Positions 26,501-40,576 are shown, numbered from the stretch's first letter. The stretch: DNA of 64,000 nucleotides from Catenovulum sp052056295 (GCF_052056295.1 NZ_CP182493.1:2666001-2730000); one strand, 5' to 3'. Notes: generated by a model from the letters alone, not told the origin. A program made the numbers and translations.

Positions 26501-28078
26501 ATGAAAACTCAAGCAACAAAAATAACCAAGCTCGCAAGTTTAGTCTGTGCGGCTTTGTTTACTCTCCACTCTCCAGCTAGTTTTGCCGACACTCAGGCAG
26601 AATTTATTGTCGATACAGCCAAAGTGGGCGTGACTATAAATAAAAATATATATGGTCAGTTTGCCGAGCATTTAGGCCATGGTATCTATGAAGGGATTTG
26701 GGTTGGCAAAGATTCTGAAATTGCAAATACAGATGGTTTTCGCAATGATGTTATTCAAGCTCTAAAAGATTTACAAGTACCGCTTATCCGCTGGCCGGGT
26801 GGCTGTTTCGCCGATGAATACCATTGGCGTGACGGCATTGGTGATCCGGCTAAACGACCAATAAAAGTGAATACCCATTGGGGTGGGGTAGAAGAAACCA
26901 ATGCATTTGGCACACATGAATTTTTCCAATTAGCTGAAATGCTTGGTGCACAAACTTATGTAAATGGTAATTTGGGTACAGGTACACCACAAGAAATGGC
27001 AGAGTGGATGGAGTATATGACTTCAGATAAAAACTCGACACTTGCCAATGAAAGACGCAAAAATGGCCGAGAGCAGCCGTTTAAAGTGGACTATTTCACC
27101 ATAGGCAACGAAGCTTGGGGTTGTGGCGGCCATATGCGCCCAGAGTATTACGCTGATTTGTATAATCATTATGCAACCTTCTTAAAAGCACCACATGGCA
27201 GTCGCCCAACTATGGTAGCAAGCGGCGGTAGTGGCAATGCGCGTGGCTTAGAGTGGACAGATGTACTCAGCAAAAATATCCAACGCAATATGCATGCAAT
27301 TTCTTATCACTACTACACTTTGCCAACCAATAAATGGGATAAAAAAGGTGAAGCGGTCAACTTCCCGGAAAAGGAATGGTATTCAACTATGCTGAATACG
27401 CTAAAAATGGATGAGTTTATTAGTCAGAATGTCGCTGTATTAGATAAAAACGATCCAGAGAAAAAAATCGGTTTTTACGTGGATGAATGGGGCACTTGGT
27501 ATGATGCCGAGCCTGGGCGTGAACCTGGATTTTTATATCAACAAAATACCATGCGTGATGCCGTAGTTGCAGCTGTTAACTTTAATATCTTCCACAAACA
27601 TGCCGAGCGTGTGCATATGACCAATATTGCACAAATGGTTAATGTATTGCAGGCGATGATATTAACTGACAAAGAAAAAATGTTGTTAACGCCTACTTAC
27701 CATGCATACAAAATGTACGTGCCATTTCAAGATGCAAAACAGTTAGATGTGCACACACAAGTGATGCAATATATTCAAGTGGGCGACAACAGCATTCCAG
27801 CTGTATCTATGACAGCTGCAAAAACGCAAGATGGCGACACAGTATTGGCATTAGTTAATTTGTCAGCGACGGAAAAGTCGGATGTCGATGTGAGTGTTTT
27901 GGGTACTAAGTTCTCTAAAGCACAAGGGCAAATATTAACTGCGAAAAAAATGAATGCGCATAATACGTTTGCTGATCCAGCTGAAGTTAAACCAAAAGAC
28001 TTTAGTCAGCGAGCCAAGCGCGGCAAGTTGTCGTTTGACTTGCCTGCGCATTCAGTGATAGTCGTAACCTTAAAATAA
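26501..28078 (+). CDS. GH51 alpha-L-arabinofuranosidase, secreted
   Basis: 525 residues. AAGGA precedes the ATG, and a cleavable signal peptide ends near PASFA-DTQ. Strong GH51 features: IYGQFAEHLGHGIYEGIWVG, RWPGGCFADEYHWRDGIG, acid/base Glu204 in TIGNEAWGCGGHMRPEYYADLY (residues 201 on), and nucleophile Glu329 in VDEWGTWYD. It removes alpha-L-arabinofuranose from arabinan or arabinoxylan oligosaccharides. Many GH51 enzymes are cytoplasmic, so the signal peptide is worth noting. It has its own upstream region without a TGATTG box. Confidence 0.95.
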   Translation: MKTQATKITKLASLVCAALFTLHSPASFADTQAEFIVDTAKVGVTINKNIYGQFAEHLGHGIYEGIWVGKDSEIANTDGFRNDVIQALKDLQVPLIRWPGGCFADEYHWRDGIGDPAKRPIKVNTHWGGVEETNAFGTHEFFQLAEMLGAQTYVNGNLGTGTPQEMAEWMEYMTSDKNSTLANERRKNGREQPFKVDYFTIGNEAWGCGGHMRPEYYADLYNHYATFLKAPHGSRPTMVASGGSGNARGLEWTDVLSKNIQRNMHAISYHYYTLPTNKWDKKGEAVNFPEKEWYSTMLNTLKMDEFISQNVAVLDKNDPEKKIGFYVDEWGTWYDAEPGREPGFLYQQNTMRDAVVAAVNFNIFHKHAERVHMTNIAQMVNVLQAMILTDKEKMLLTPTYHAYKMYVPFQDAKQLDVHTQVMQYIQVGDNSIPAVSMTAAKTQDGDTVLALVNLSATEKSDVDVSVLGTKFSKAQGQILTAKKMNAHNTFADPAEVKPKDFSQRAKRGKLSFDLPAHSVIVVTLK

Positions 28079-28105
28079 GCTTATTTCTCAAACTCTTCTG
28101 GGTGT

Positions 28106-28136
28106 GGAAAGCAGTACATAGCACTGCTTTCCTTTC
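28106..28136 (+). terminator. Terminator between GH51 and sthA
   Basis: GGAAAGCAGT / ACTGCTTTCC stem, 7-base loop, then TTTC. It serves the convergent pair GH51 and sthA. Confidence 0.65.
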
Positions 28137-29564
28137 TTAAAAAAGTCGGTTTAAGCCATTTAATGCAGCTACTCGATAAGCTTCTGCCATAGTTGGGTAG
28201 TTAAATGTGGTATTGACAAAATAATCTACTGTATTAGCTCCACCTTGCTGTTGCATAATCGCTTGGCCGATATGAATAATCTCAGATGCAGATACACCAA
28301 AACAGTGTATACCTAAAATTTCACGTGTATCTGGGTGGAATAGTATTTTTAATCCACCTGTTGTCGCATTTGCAATTTGCGCACGAGCTAAATGTTTAAA
28401 CTGAGCTTTGCCCACTTCATAAGGAATTTTTGCTGCGGTAAGCTCTTGTTCTGTTTTACCAACTGAGCTTATTTCTGGAATGGTATAAATGCCAGTTGGA
28501 ATATCCGCAATGAGTTTAGATTGAATACCTGACTTAGTGATAAAGTTGGCCGCTATTCGCCCTTGGTCATAAGCAGCACTGGCTAAACTTGGGTAACCAA
28601 TAACATCACCAACCGCGTAAATATTGTCTATTTCTGTCTGATAATTCTCATTTACTTTAACTTGACCTCGACTATCTGATTTTAAGCCAACAGCTGAGAG
28701 GTTAAGTGTGTCAGTATTACCAGTTCTGCCATTAGCAAACAACAAACAATCAGCTTTAAAGCGTTTGCCAGATTGAGTTTTTAAGATTACGCCGTCGTCT
28801 GATGCGCTAATAGAGTCGTACTCTTCACCATTGCGAATAACAGTGCCGTTGTTACGCAGATGATAGCTAATAGCATCAGAAACTTCGTTGTCTAAAAAGG
28901 CTAGAAGGCGATCACGGGTATTAATTAAATCTACTTTTACCCCTAAACCTCTAAATATGCTGGCGTATTCTGAACCTATAACTCCAGCGCCGTAAATTAT
29001 GATGCTTCTAGGATCGTGATTCAGCGATAAAATGGTATCGCTGTCGTATACGCGCGGATGGTTAAAATCAACATCCGCTGGGCGATATGGGCGTGAGCCG
29101 GTTGCAATAACAATTGTTTTCGCTTTTATTTCTTGGGTAGAGCCGTCTTGATGAGTAACACAAACCGTGTTTTTGTCGACAAATGACGCTTCGCCTGTGA
29201 TTAAAGAAACTCTATTTCGATCGTAAAAACCAGCGCGCAAGCGAATTTGTTGACGGATAACACCTTCAGCATGTTTGAGTATTTGTGGGAAAGTAAAGTG
29301 TTTATCACGCCCTGTTTGGCTAAACAGTGGGTTGGAGTTGAAATGCATCAGTTGTGAAACCGATTGGCGGAGCGCTTTTGATGGAATAGTTCCCCAATGT
29401 GTGCAACCGCCGCCGACCGAAGAATGGCGCTCGATTATTGCGACTGTTTGCCCTGCCTTAGATAAACCCATAGCGGCACCTTCGCCACCCGGGCCAGTGC
29501 CAATCACTATTGCATCAAAGTCATAAGATATTTCAGATGTATTTTGTGTCTGTTGTTTAGCCAT
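28137..29564 (-). CDS. sthA: Soluble pyridine nucleotide transhydrogenase
   Basis: 475 residues. Rossmann FAD site VIGTGPGGEGAAMGLSKAG, the SthA-typical GGGCTHWGTIPSKALR (only one Cys of the lipoamide-dehydrogenase pair), NAD site YGAGVIGSEYASIFRGLGV, and VGDVIGYPSLASAAYDQGR. A flavoprotein that passes hydride between NADPH and NAD in the cytoplasm. Its neighbours fabR and trmA are also neighbours in E. coli, so this marks conserved core genome at the border of the glycan locus. AGGA stands ten bases upstream. Confidence 0.95.
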   Translation of the reverse strand: MAKQQTQNTSEISYDFDAIVIGTGPGGEGAAMGLSKAGQTVAIIERHSSVGGGCTHWGTIPSKALRQSVSQLMHFNSNPLFSQTGRDKHFTFPQILKHAEGVIRQQIRLRAGFYDRNRVSLITGEASFVDKNTVCVTHQDGSTQEIKAKTIVIATGSRPYRPADVDFNHPRVYDSDTILSLNHDPRSIIIYGAGVIGSEYASIFRGLGVKVDLINTRDRLLAFLDNEVSDAISYHLRNNGTVIRNGEEYDSISASDDGVILKTQSGKRFKADCLLFANGRTGNTDTLNLSAVGLKSDSRGQVKVNENYQTEIDNIYAVGDVIGYPSLASAAYDQGRIAANFITKSGIQSKLIADIPTGIYTIPEISSVGKTEQELTAAKIPYEVGKAQFKHLARAQIANATTGGLKILFHPDTREILGIHCFGVSASEIIHIGQAIMQQQGGANTVDYFVNTTFNYPTMAEAYRVAALNGLNRLF

Positions 29565-29698
29565 GCGTACTTTATCCTTGAAATCTGTCTTTTTATTTTA
29601 GAATAAAGTTATGACATTTCCGCTTATAAGTACAGATTAAACAAAGTGTTTTGATTATTTTACTCGGTAATACTCAGAGATAAATTCGGGTGGGAAAG

Positions 29699-29730
29699 GT
29701 GAAAACCAGCAAAATGTTTAGCTGGTTTTC
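29699..29730. terminator. Terminator after desaturase gene
   Basis: A perfect 10-bp stem GAAAACCAGC / GCTGGTTTTC, 10-base loop, 17 bp past the desaturase stop. Confidence 0.65.
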
Positions 29731-29746
29731 GTGTAATGCTATAGGA

Positions 29747-30868
29747 CTATGCTGATTGAGGAATAGATAAATCAAAAAACTTGTTTTTGTGTTCTTCAAA
29801 TTTAGCTTTTAACTCTTGAACTTGGGCGTATAGATCTGTCTTTTTGTAGTCTTTCGCCATCTTTTTACGTTTTATTTCTAATAAACGTTTTCGCGCAGCA
29901 TAAAAGTCGTTCATCTTTTGCTGCAATATCTCGTACTCGTGTTCAAGTTTTTTTACCAGCGGGTGGTTATGTGGCAAATGCAATAAACGTTCTTTGAGGG
30001 TTTCGAAGTGATTTTCCGCCAAAGCTTTTTCAATTCTCTCTTCCGGCGTGGTGCGTAATTTGCTGGTTAAACCAACATAACTGGCAGTTTTAATAAACCA
30101 CTTGGTTGGATCAAAATGCCACCAACGAATACCGTTTCTGTAGTCATATTCAAAAGTGTGATGAAAATTATGGTAACCCTCACCATAGGTTAAAAGTGCT
30201 AAAAATCCGTTGTCTTTGGCCGTGTGCTGGTTGCTATATGGTTGTGAACCCCAAATATGTGCAAGTGAATTAATGAAAAATGTAAAGTGGTGGCTTAAAA
30301 CTAATCGCAGTACGCCTGCCCATAACAGCATGCTTAAAATATTGCCGTTTAACCAACCGAGCAAAATTGGTATGCCGAAGTTAGTTACAATCGCGAGTGG
30401 CAGGTAATATTTATGTTGCCACATGACTATTTTGTCTTTTTGCAAATCTTTAGTGTTGTTGTAGTTTTTGTATTCTGGGCCTTGATACTCACGGATCATC
30501 CAACCAATGTGTGAATGCCAAAATCCACGTTTAGCTGAGTAAGGATCTTTATCATTATTGTCTACGAATCTATGATGGTTTCTGTGATCCGAGCACCAAT
30601 GTAAGATGCTGTTTTGCAGTGCAAACGCCCCACCAATTGCATAAACAAAGCGAACAAAAGCGTGTGCTTGGTAAGTTTTATGCGACCATAATCTGTGGTA
30701 ACCAGCTGTAATAGACATACCGCAATAACCCAAACATAAAACAGTTGCGATAATTTGTGTACTGTCTAAACCATTAAAATAGATATCAAGCGGAATGCCA
30801 ACTAATGCGATCAATCCGGTTATTAAGAAAATGAGTAGGTTTACCCATACTATTGGAGCTTTTTTCAT
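29747..30868 (-). CDS. Acyl-CoA/acyl-lipid delta-9-type fatty acid desaturase
   Basis: 373 residues. Three histidine boxes (HRLWSH, HRNHH, HNFHH) and four to five membrane helices define a membrane di-iron desaturase. It introduces a double bond into saturated acyl chains using oxygen, adjusting membrane fluidity. The C-terminal about 100 residues are charged and helical. It is divergent from fabR with a FabR-like operator at 30910-30927, so it is very probably repressed by FabR, as desA-type genes are in related gammaproteobacteria. Confidence 0.92.
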   Translation of the reverse strand: MKKAPIVWVNLLIFLITGLIALVGIPLDIYFNGLDSTQIIATVLCLGYCGMSITAGYHRLWSHKTYQAHAFVRFVYAIGGAFALQNSILHWCSDHRNHHRFVDNNDKDPYSAKRGFWHSHIGWMIREYQGPEYKNYNNTKDLQKDKIVMWQHKYYLPLAIVTNFGIPILLGWLNGNILSMLLWAGVLRLVLSHHFTFFINSLAHIWGSQPYSNQHTAKDNGFLALLTYGEGYHNFHHTFEYDYRNGIRWWHFDPTKWFIKTASYVGLTSKLRTTPEERIEKALAENHFETLKERLLHLPHNHPLVKKLEHEYEILQQKMNDFYAARKRLLEIKRKKMAKDYKKTDLYAQVQELKAKFEEHKNKFFDLSIPQSA

Positions 30869-30909
30869 TATTGAGCCTTGTTCAATTACTACGGTCGGTA
30901 GCTAAAATT

Positions 30910-30927
30910 AGCGTACACGTGTTAGCT
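30910..30927. promoter_or_regulatory. FabR operator
   Basis: AGCGTACACGTGTTAGCT lies between the divergent desaturase and fabR genes. From memory it is essentially the FabR site of the E. coli fabA promoter. Confidence 0.75.
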
Positions 30928-31057
30928 CAATTTTAGTGTATGCACTGCAAGGATCAAGTTGTTTGTCGCTATGATATTTAATTTTGCTGTTTAATTGTTG
31001 AATCATTTATACTTTTGCCCGAGTAAATTTTCCAAAAAAGTCAGATGTGGGGTTAGA

Positions 31058-31663
31058 ATGGGTGTTAGGGCTGTACAAAAAGAAAAAACCCGCAGGGCTA
31101 TTATTCAAGCTGCATTTGAACAACTTTCTGCACAAAAAAACTATACTCAGTTAAGCCTGCGTGAAGTGGCGCGTCAGGCTGGCATTGCGCCGACATCATT
31201 TTATCGGCATTTTAAAGATTTAGATGAGCTGGGTTTAACTTTAGTGGACGAAGCTGGTGTGTTATTGCGCCAATTAATGCGTCAAGCACGTAAACGCATT
31301 GCCTCCGAAGGTTCGGTTATTGCGACTTCGGTACTGACATTTATCGAATTTTTGGAAACTAATGAAGGTGCTTTTCGAATTTTACTGCAAGCCAACAGTG
31401 GTACATCGGAAGAGTTTAGAGCGGCAATATCGCGTGAAGTCGATCACTTTATCGCTGAATTAGCTGATTACATTAGTAAATCACAAAGTTGCCAATTGGA
31501 ATTTGCACTCACTCAAGCAGATGCCATGGTGAAGTTGGTTTTTCATGCCGGCGCGGAAGTTATTGATATGTCATTTAGCCAACGTAGAGCTGTAGCTGAG
31601 CGATTGGTTGCTCAGCTGAGGTTGATTGTTAACGGTGCTAGAGTGGAGTTGGATAGAGCATAA
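31058..31663 (+). CDS. fabR: TetR-family repressor of unsaturated fatty acid synthesis
   Basis: The start at 31058 gives the same N-terminus as E. coli FabR (MGVRAVQKEKTRRAIIQAAF); the frame extends to 30995 with no support. The HTH is followed by the family signature SLREVARQAGIAPTSFYRHF and DELGLTLVDEAG. FabR senses the ratio of unsaturated to saturated acyl-ACP or acyl-CoA and represses fabA/fabB or desaturase genes. Divergent from the desaturase, and only 2 bp from the convergent trmA stop. Confidence 0.95.
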   Translation: MGVRAVQKEKTRRAIIQAAFEQLSAQKNYTQLSLREVARQAGIAPTSFYRHFKDLDELGLTLVDEAGVLLRQLMRQARKRIASEGSVIATSVLTFIEFLETNEGAFRILLQANSGTSEEFRAAISREVDHFIAELADYISKSQSCQLEFALTQADAMVKLVFHAGAEVIDMSFSQRRAVAERLVAQLRLIVNGARVELDRA

Positions 31664-31665
31664 AA

Positions 31666-32763
31666 TCAGCGTTTTACTAACCAGACCGCAGTTTCAATAT
31701 GGTGTGTATATGGAAATTGGTCAAAAAAGCTAATGTCTTTAACTTGATGCGTTTTGCATATGTGGTTAAGGTTTTTTGCCAATGTCTCAGGGTTACACGA
31801 AATATATAAAATGTTGTCAAATTTGCTAACCAGTTGTTCTGTGTCTTCATCTAAGCCAGCTCTTGGTGGGTCAACTAAAATAGTCGAAAATTGGTATTCG
31901 GCTAAATCAATCTCTTTTAACGACTTAACAGACTTACCTTCAAAGTATGCTGCAGCAAAATCTTCGGCTGATGATTGGCCGATAACCACATTATCTATGC
32001 CATTTAACTCTATGTTGAATTGCGCGGCTTTTACTGAACTGCGCGAAATTTCAGTTGCTAACACTCGGTCAAATGCGTGTGCTAGTCCAAGACTAAAATT
32101 GCCGTTTCCACAATAGAGCTCTAATAAATCACCGCTCAAGTTTTGGCTGATGTCGGCCGCCCAATCAAGCATTTTTTGATTAATGTAGCCATTAGGTTGA
32201 GTAAAACTATTTTCAATTTGTTTATAACTGAGGTGTTTGTTGTTTACTTCAAAGTTTTCGACCACATAATCTTGGTCAATTAATAACTTGGTTTTACGTG
32301 CACGACCAATTAACTCAATTTTGGCTATGGAATTTAATTGCTGTTTTAACGCTTTTGCTTGTTCTATCCACTCTTCATCCAATGGTTTATGGTATATCAA
32401 GCTCACAAGCGCTTCACCACTCAGTGTGGTTAAAAAGTCAACTTGGAATAATTTAAAACGCAATATTGGATTGGCTAAAAAGGCATCACGAACAGCTTGC
32501 ATTAGCTGATTGACTAATTCACTGCCAGGTAAATAGTAGTCAACTCGATATTTTTCTTTAGTTTCAGGATCGAACATAATGTAGTAACTATCTTCATCTT
32601 GATGCCAAACCCTAAATTCAGCGCGTAGTCGGTAATTTTGTGGAATTGACTCAATAACAGACGCATTTGGCAATTCTAATCCCGAGAAGTACTTTAATGT
32701 GCTCTCTACTTTGTTAGTGAGTAGTTGGTTGTATTGGCTGGGATCGATTTGATTAACACGCAT
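31666..32763 (-). CDS. trmA: tRNA (uracil-5-)-methyltransferase
   Basis: 365 residues from the ATG at 32763, which aligns with the E. coli TrmA start (MRVNQIDPSQY against an 11-residue equivalent); a GTG at 32775 is in frame. SAM site LLELYCGNGNFSLGLA, VDPPRAGLD, and catalytic Cys in ISCNPETL are present. It methylates U54 of tRNA to ribothymidine (and U341 of tmRNA in E. coli). Convergent with fabR. Confidence 0.95.
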   Translation of the reverse strand: MRVNQIDPSQYNQLLTNKVESTLKYFSGLELPNASVIESIPQNYRLRAEFRVWHQDEDSYYIMFDPETKEKYRVDYYLPGSELVNQLMQAVRDAFLANPILRFKLFQVDFLTTLSGEALVSLIYHKPLDEEWIEQAKALKQQLNSIAKIELIGRARKTKLLIDQDYVVENFEVNNKHLSYKQIENSFTQPNGYINQKMLDWAADISQNLSGDLLELYCGNGNFSLGLAHAFDRVLATEISRSSVKAAQFNIELNGIDNVVIGQSSAEDFAAAYFEGKSVKSLKEIDLAEYQFSTILVDPPRAGLDEDTEQLVSKFDNILYISCNPETLAKNLNHICKTHQVKDISFFDQFPYTHHIETAVWLVKR

Positions 32764-32924
32764 ATTGAAATTCACACTGACAAAAAAGGATTATTTTACT
32801 GGAAAACGCATCATTTTCAGTAACAGAACTAACTATTTTTCAAAAAGCAGGTATTTTGGCTAAAATATATTCATTATGTGCCGATATAGCATATAAGAAT
32901 AGCTTTAATTGAAGTGGTGGCGGT

Positions 32925-34190
32925 ATGGATATATCAAACATTACAACCCGTACAGATAAAACTGTACCAGCTAGTAGCGATAAATCGACTGCTGCAAAAG
33001 CTGATGTATATGATGCAGCGACAAATGAGCAAACAAAACAAGCGCAGCAAGCTAACAGTAAAACTGTTTTAGATCAGGCGCATATAAGTCAGCAATCAAC
33101 CAGCAAGCTGGGTTTATCTATTTTGCAGCAAAACTTTAGTCAGCAGCTTGAAGTTTGGCAAAAGTTATCGGCTGAAAAAGTCGATATTAACCAAACTTCG
33201 TTTGATGAAATCAAAGCGCGTAATGAAAAGTTGTTTGATTTTGAAGCTGTCGCTAAAAACGTCTTAAAGTTTGTTGATGGTGTGATTACTTCTGCGCAAG
33301 AGTCTGGAGCGGAAACTGAACAGCTTAATGATATGTTAACCCAAGCTCGTAAAGGCGTAGCCAAAGGTGTTGCAGACGCAAAAAAAATCTTGGGTGTATC
33401 AGAAGAACAAGATGACGATTTAGCTAATGGCATCAAAAAAGCGCATGGTTTGATCAACAATGGCTTGGACGATATCTACAAACGTATAAATGGTCTAACC
33501 CAACCTCAGTCTATTTTTGAAGCCGGATTACAATCTCAAACAACGGAATCACAATCAACTAAATTAGAATTAACCACCAAAGACGGCGACAAAGTTTTAA
33601 TTGATTTTGCTCGGTTAAATGAGCAAGTTAATATCCTACAAGCACAGCAAGCTGAATCGGAGCAAGGCAGTGAATCCAGTCTGTTTATGTTGTCGAGTCA
33701 ATATTCGCAAGAAAGTTTGCACTTCTCAGTAGAAGGTGAATTGGATCAAGATGAATTAGCTGCAATCGCGGATTTGGTCAAAAATGTCAGTAGTGTAGCC
33801 GATGAATTTTATAATGGTGATGTTGAAGCTGCGTACGAACAAGCTTTAAAACTAGGATTTGACCAATCAGAAATTAGTAATTTTGCATTAGATCTGAATA
33901 AAAGAGTGAGTCAGTCGACAGTTGCTTATCAGTCATATAGTGAAAATGGGCAAGCTCAACTACCGAATAGTGTTAAAGAGCCAATCATGGCTTATGTCGA
34001 AAAACTTAAAGATATGGTTGCTCAAGGTGCTAATCAATTACAAGACGAACAAGAAGTGGCTCATTTAGTCAGTCAAGTGTTTAGCAATCAATTTCAACTA
34101 ACAGGCAATGAGTTATTAGAAGCGGTAAACAGGTTTAATCACTTTAATCAACAATTGCTTAATGGCAGTGATAAAGATAAAGGCGAATAA
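32925..34190 (+). CDS. DUF5610-like protein, function unknown
   Basis: 421 residues, very rich in Gln, Ser and Ala, no signal peptide and no cysteines. The N-terminus is low-complexity. Residues about 45-190 form a helical block (LGLSILQQNFSQQLEVWQ, FDFEAVAKNVLKFVDGVI, LTQARKGVAKGVADAKKIL) that I associate with DUF5610. The C-terminal half is also predicted helical (about 250-400). Similar proteins occur in Vibrio and Alteromonas, but I know of no function. Composition resembles secreted flagellar or adhesin-linked proteins. It lies alone between trmA and the RRM gene. Confidence 0.6.
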   Translation: MDISNITTRTDKTVPASSDKSTAAKADVYDAATNEQTKQAQQANSKTVLDQAHISQQSTSKLGLSILQQNFSQQLEVWQKLSAEKVDINQTSFDEIKARNEKLFDFEAVAKNVLKFVDGVITSAQESGAETEQLNDMLTQARKGVAKGVADAKKILGVSEEQDDDLANGIKKAHGLINNGLDDIYKRINGLTQPQSIFEAGLQSQTTESQSTKLELTTKDGDKVLIDFARLNEQVNILQAQQAESEQGSESSLFMLSSQYSQESLHFSVEGELDQDELAAIADLVKNVSSVADEFYNGDVEAAYEQALKLGFDQSEISNFALDLNKRVSQSTVAYQSYSENGQAQLPNSVKEPIMAYVEKLKDMVAQGANQLQDEQEVAHLVSQVFSNQFQLTGNELLEAVNRFNHFNQQLLNGSDKDKGE

Positions 34191-34223
34191 ACCTGTATTT
34201 ATCAACAAGGGAAGTATAATAGC

Positions 34224-34682
34224 TTAAGCGTTATTATCTTCTTGTTGTGTTTTGTCTTTTGCTTCACGTACTTTTAATGTGCGTTGTTGAAACTCTTGAT
34301 CATTTAAAGCATTGATAGCAGCTTCGGCTGCTGATTCATTAATCTCTACAAAACCAAAACCTTTACGTTTACCTGTATTGCGGTCGCGCATTAAACGAAC
34401 TGACCTCACATCACCATGTTGAGAAAATAATTCACGAACAGCGGCTTCATTTGCTCTGTAAGGTAAGTTTCCCACATAAAGCGTTTTAGAAGCTTCGCTG
34501 TTTGCTTGAGTATCAGCTGCCGCAGATGGTGATAAGAAAATGACAACTGCACCACCAACAATTAAACCAACCGCAAGCGCAACATTTACTTCGATATTAA
34601 TAGAAAGAGCAGGAACGACAAAAAAACTAACAAGTGCAAGCACAACTAAAACCAATGCCTGCTTAATTACAACATTTGACAT
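34224..34682 (-). CDS. RNA-binding (RRM) protein with N-terminal membrane anchor
   Basis: The start is at 34682 (GAGG six bases upstream); the frame extends to 34703. 152 residues. Two hydrophobic helices (ALVLVVLALVSFFVV and VALAVGLIVGGAVVIFL) are followed by a linker and one RRM with RNP2 LYVGNL and RNP1 GKRKGFGFVEI. The charged C-tail ends KTQQEDNNA. Small RRM proteins in bacteria are mostly soluble cold-response factors, so the membrane anchor is unusual. It is located directly upstream of, and divergent from, the rRNA operon. Confidence 0.85.
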   Translation of the reverse strand: MSNVVIKQALVLVVLALVSFFVVPALSINIEVNVALAVGLIVGGAVVIFLSPSAAADTQANSEASKTLYVGNLPYRANEAAVRELFSQHGDVRSVRLMRDRNTGKRKGFGFVEINESAAEAAINALNDQEFQQRTLKVREAKDKTQQEDNNA

Positions 34683-34896
34683 AAAGACCTCAAAAAATTT
34701 CAAAATTAAAGATTATTATCATTAGAAATAAGGCGCATAAAAATATGCACGCTATAAATTAACCTGTTTAACATCACTTTTGTACTGAAAAAATGGAAAA
34801 AGGTTAAAAAAAAGTCAATAACTAGCGTTAATTTGTACTGCTTAGTATGAATTATGAGCGAACGAAACTTTATTTAAAAAAACTTCAAAAAACGTG

Positions 34897-34924
34897 TTGA
34901 CGGCAATTCTTTTCTCCCTATAAT
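34897..34924 (+). promoter_or_regulatory. rrn promoter P1
   Basis: TTGACG, 16 bp, TATAAT, followed by the GC-rich discriminator GCGCC typical of stringently controlled rRNA promoters. An A/T-rich UP-like stretch precedes it. Confidence 0.85.
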
Positions 34925-35031
34925 GCGCCACCACAACGCAGCGACGCGGTGAAGTTAAACTCCTCCAAATCCTGCAAGCTTGAACCAAAAACTTATTTTT
35001 AAAACTTTCTCGAAAGCTTAAAAATAAAGGG

Positions 35032-35059
35032 TTGACAAGCGAAATGAGAAGCGTAGAAT
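35032..35059 (+). promoter_or_regulatory. rrn promoter P2
   Basis: TTGACA, 16 bp, TAGAAT, then GCGCGCC discriminator. The AT-rich hairpin just upstream could act as UP element. Confidence 0.85.
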
Positions 35060-35102
35060 GCGCGCCTCACTTAACGAGTTAAACATAAGTTGCTCGCTAA
35101 AA

Positions 35103-35112
35103 TGTTCTTTAA
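35103..35112 (+). promoter_or_regulatory. boxA-like antitermination element in rrn leader
   Basis: TGTTCTTTAA, close to the boxA consensus TGCTCTTTAA bound by NusB-NusE. Confidence 0.6.
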
Positions 35113-35235
35113 AAATTAGTAACCTTATTTATCTGTGTGGGCACTCGCATAGTTTGAATAGACAAAAAATTATTCAATCTATCAGAAGTGACATACTTGT
35201 TAATTCAGTAAGATTGAGACAAAGATTAAAACTTT

Positions 35236-36763
<1,528 letters not shown>

Positions 36764-36865
36764 ACGAAGCTATTAAACATGCTGAGTGTTCACACAGATA
36801 AATAAATTGGTTACTAAAGGTTAAAGACTTCAAAAAGTCGTTGCAGGCTGAAGTTGTTTTGATTT

Positions 36866-36942
<77 letters not shown>

Positions 36943-37072
36943 AATTTAGCACTATGCTGCGTTATTTTGATACTCGTTTAGCGAACTGAACTTCATATCA
37001 AAATGCCTTGCCTAGCACTAAATTAAGAAAAATAAACTCACAGCGAACGATGAAAGAAAAGTAGCAGAAAAT

Positions 37073-37148
37073 GGGGCTATAGCTCAGCTGGGAGAGCGCC
37101 TGCCTTGCACGCAGGAGGTCAGCAGTTCGATCCTGCTTAGCTCCACCA
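37073..37148 (+). tRNA. alaT: tRNA-Ala (TGC)
   Basis: 76 nt with encoded CCA, anticodon TGC at 37106-37108, T-loop TTCGATC. It follows tRNA-Ile in the spacer. Confidence 0.96.
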
Positions 37149-37233
37149 CTTTCTAGAAACTTAACATGAAGTCGAAATCAAATCCAAGTAAGTTCACTAA
37201 ACAAGCTTATTTCAATTTGGTTTTAATAACCTA

Positions 37234-37245
37234 TGCTCTTTAACA
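37234..37245 (+). promoter_or_regulatory. boxA element before 23S
   Basis: TGCTCTTTAACA, an exact match to the usual spacer boxA for antitermination. Confidence 0.75.
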
Positions 37246-37414
37246 ATCTGAAAAAGTAAAAGCTAAAATTAAATTTTTAAGTTCAATTTTAAATCTGAAT
37301 CTAACGAGTTTAATCAAGCAAACCAAGTATTCTAATCCAGAATATATAGAAATATATATTCAAATAAACGAAGCGTTGTTTAATTTTATAATCTGATAAA
37401 CATTCGGGTTGTAT

Positions 37415-40292
<2,878 letters not shown>

Positions 40293-40445
40293 TACAACGC
40301 CAAATGTTTATTGGAAGCAAGAATATAAAGAAGTTGTTTGATTGAATAGATTAGATAAACAACAGATTGAAATAGAACTTAAAGATTAAGCTTTTACGAA
40401 TTCAGATTGATGATTGTTTAAGATAAAACAATCATGTACCGATTA

Positions 40446-40561
40446 TGCCTGGCGGCGATAGCATTGTGGCCCCACCTGATCCATTTCGAACTCAGAAGTG
40501 AAACACAATAGCGGCGATGGTAGTGTGGGAGTTCCCATGTGAGAGTAGCACACTGCCAGGC
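40446..40561 (+). rRNA. rrf: 5S ribosomal RNA
   Basis: TGCCTGGCGGCGATAGC to CACACTGCCAGG, about 116 nt, with pairing 5' and 3' ends. Confidence 0.95.
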
Positions 40562-40576
40562 TTTTAATTTAAGAAG

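Larger units (their letters stand above)
34683..35235 (+). promoter_or_regulatory. rRNA operon promoter and leader region
   Basis: 553 bp with two rRNA-type promoters (34897-34924 and 35032-35059), a long hairpin between them (TTATTTTTAA / TTAAAAATAA, 34993-35027), and a boxA-like element. The short ORF at 35058-35267 runs into the 16S gene and is not real. Confidence 0.8.

Noticed and set aside
28137..29564. Dihydrolipoamide dehydrogenase
   Set aside because: The redox motif has one cysteine (GGGCTHWGT), which is the SthA pattern.
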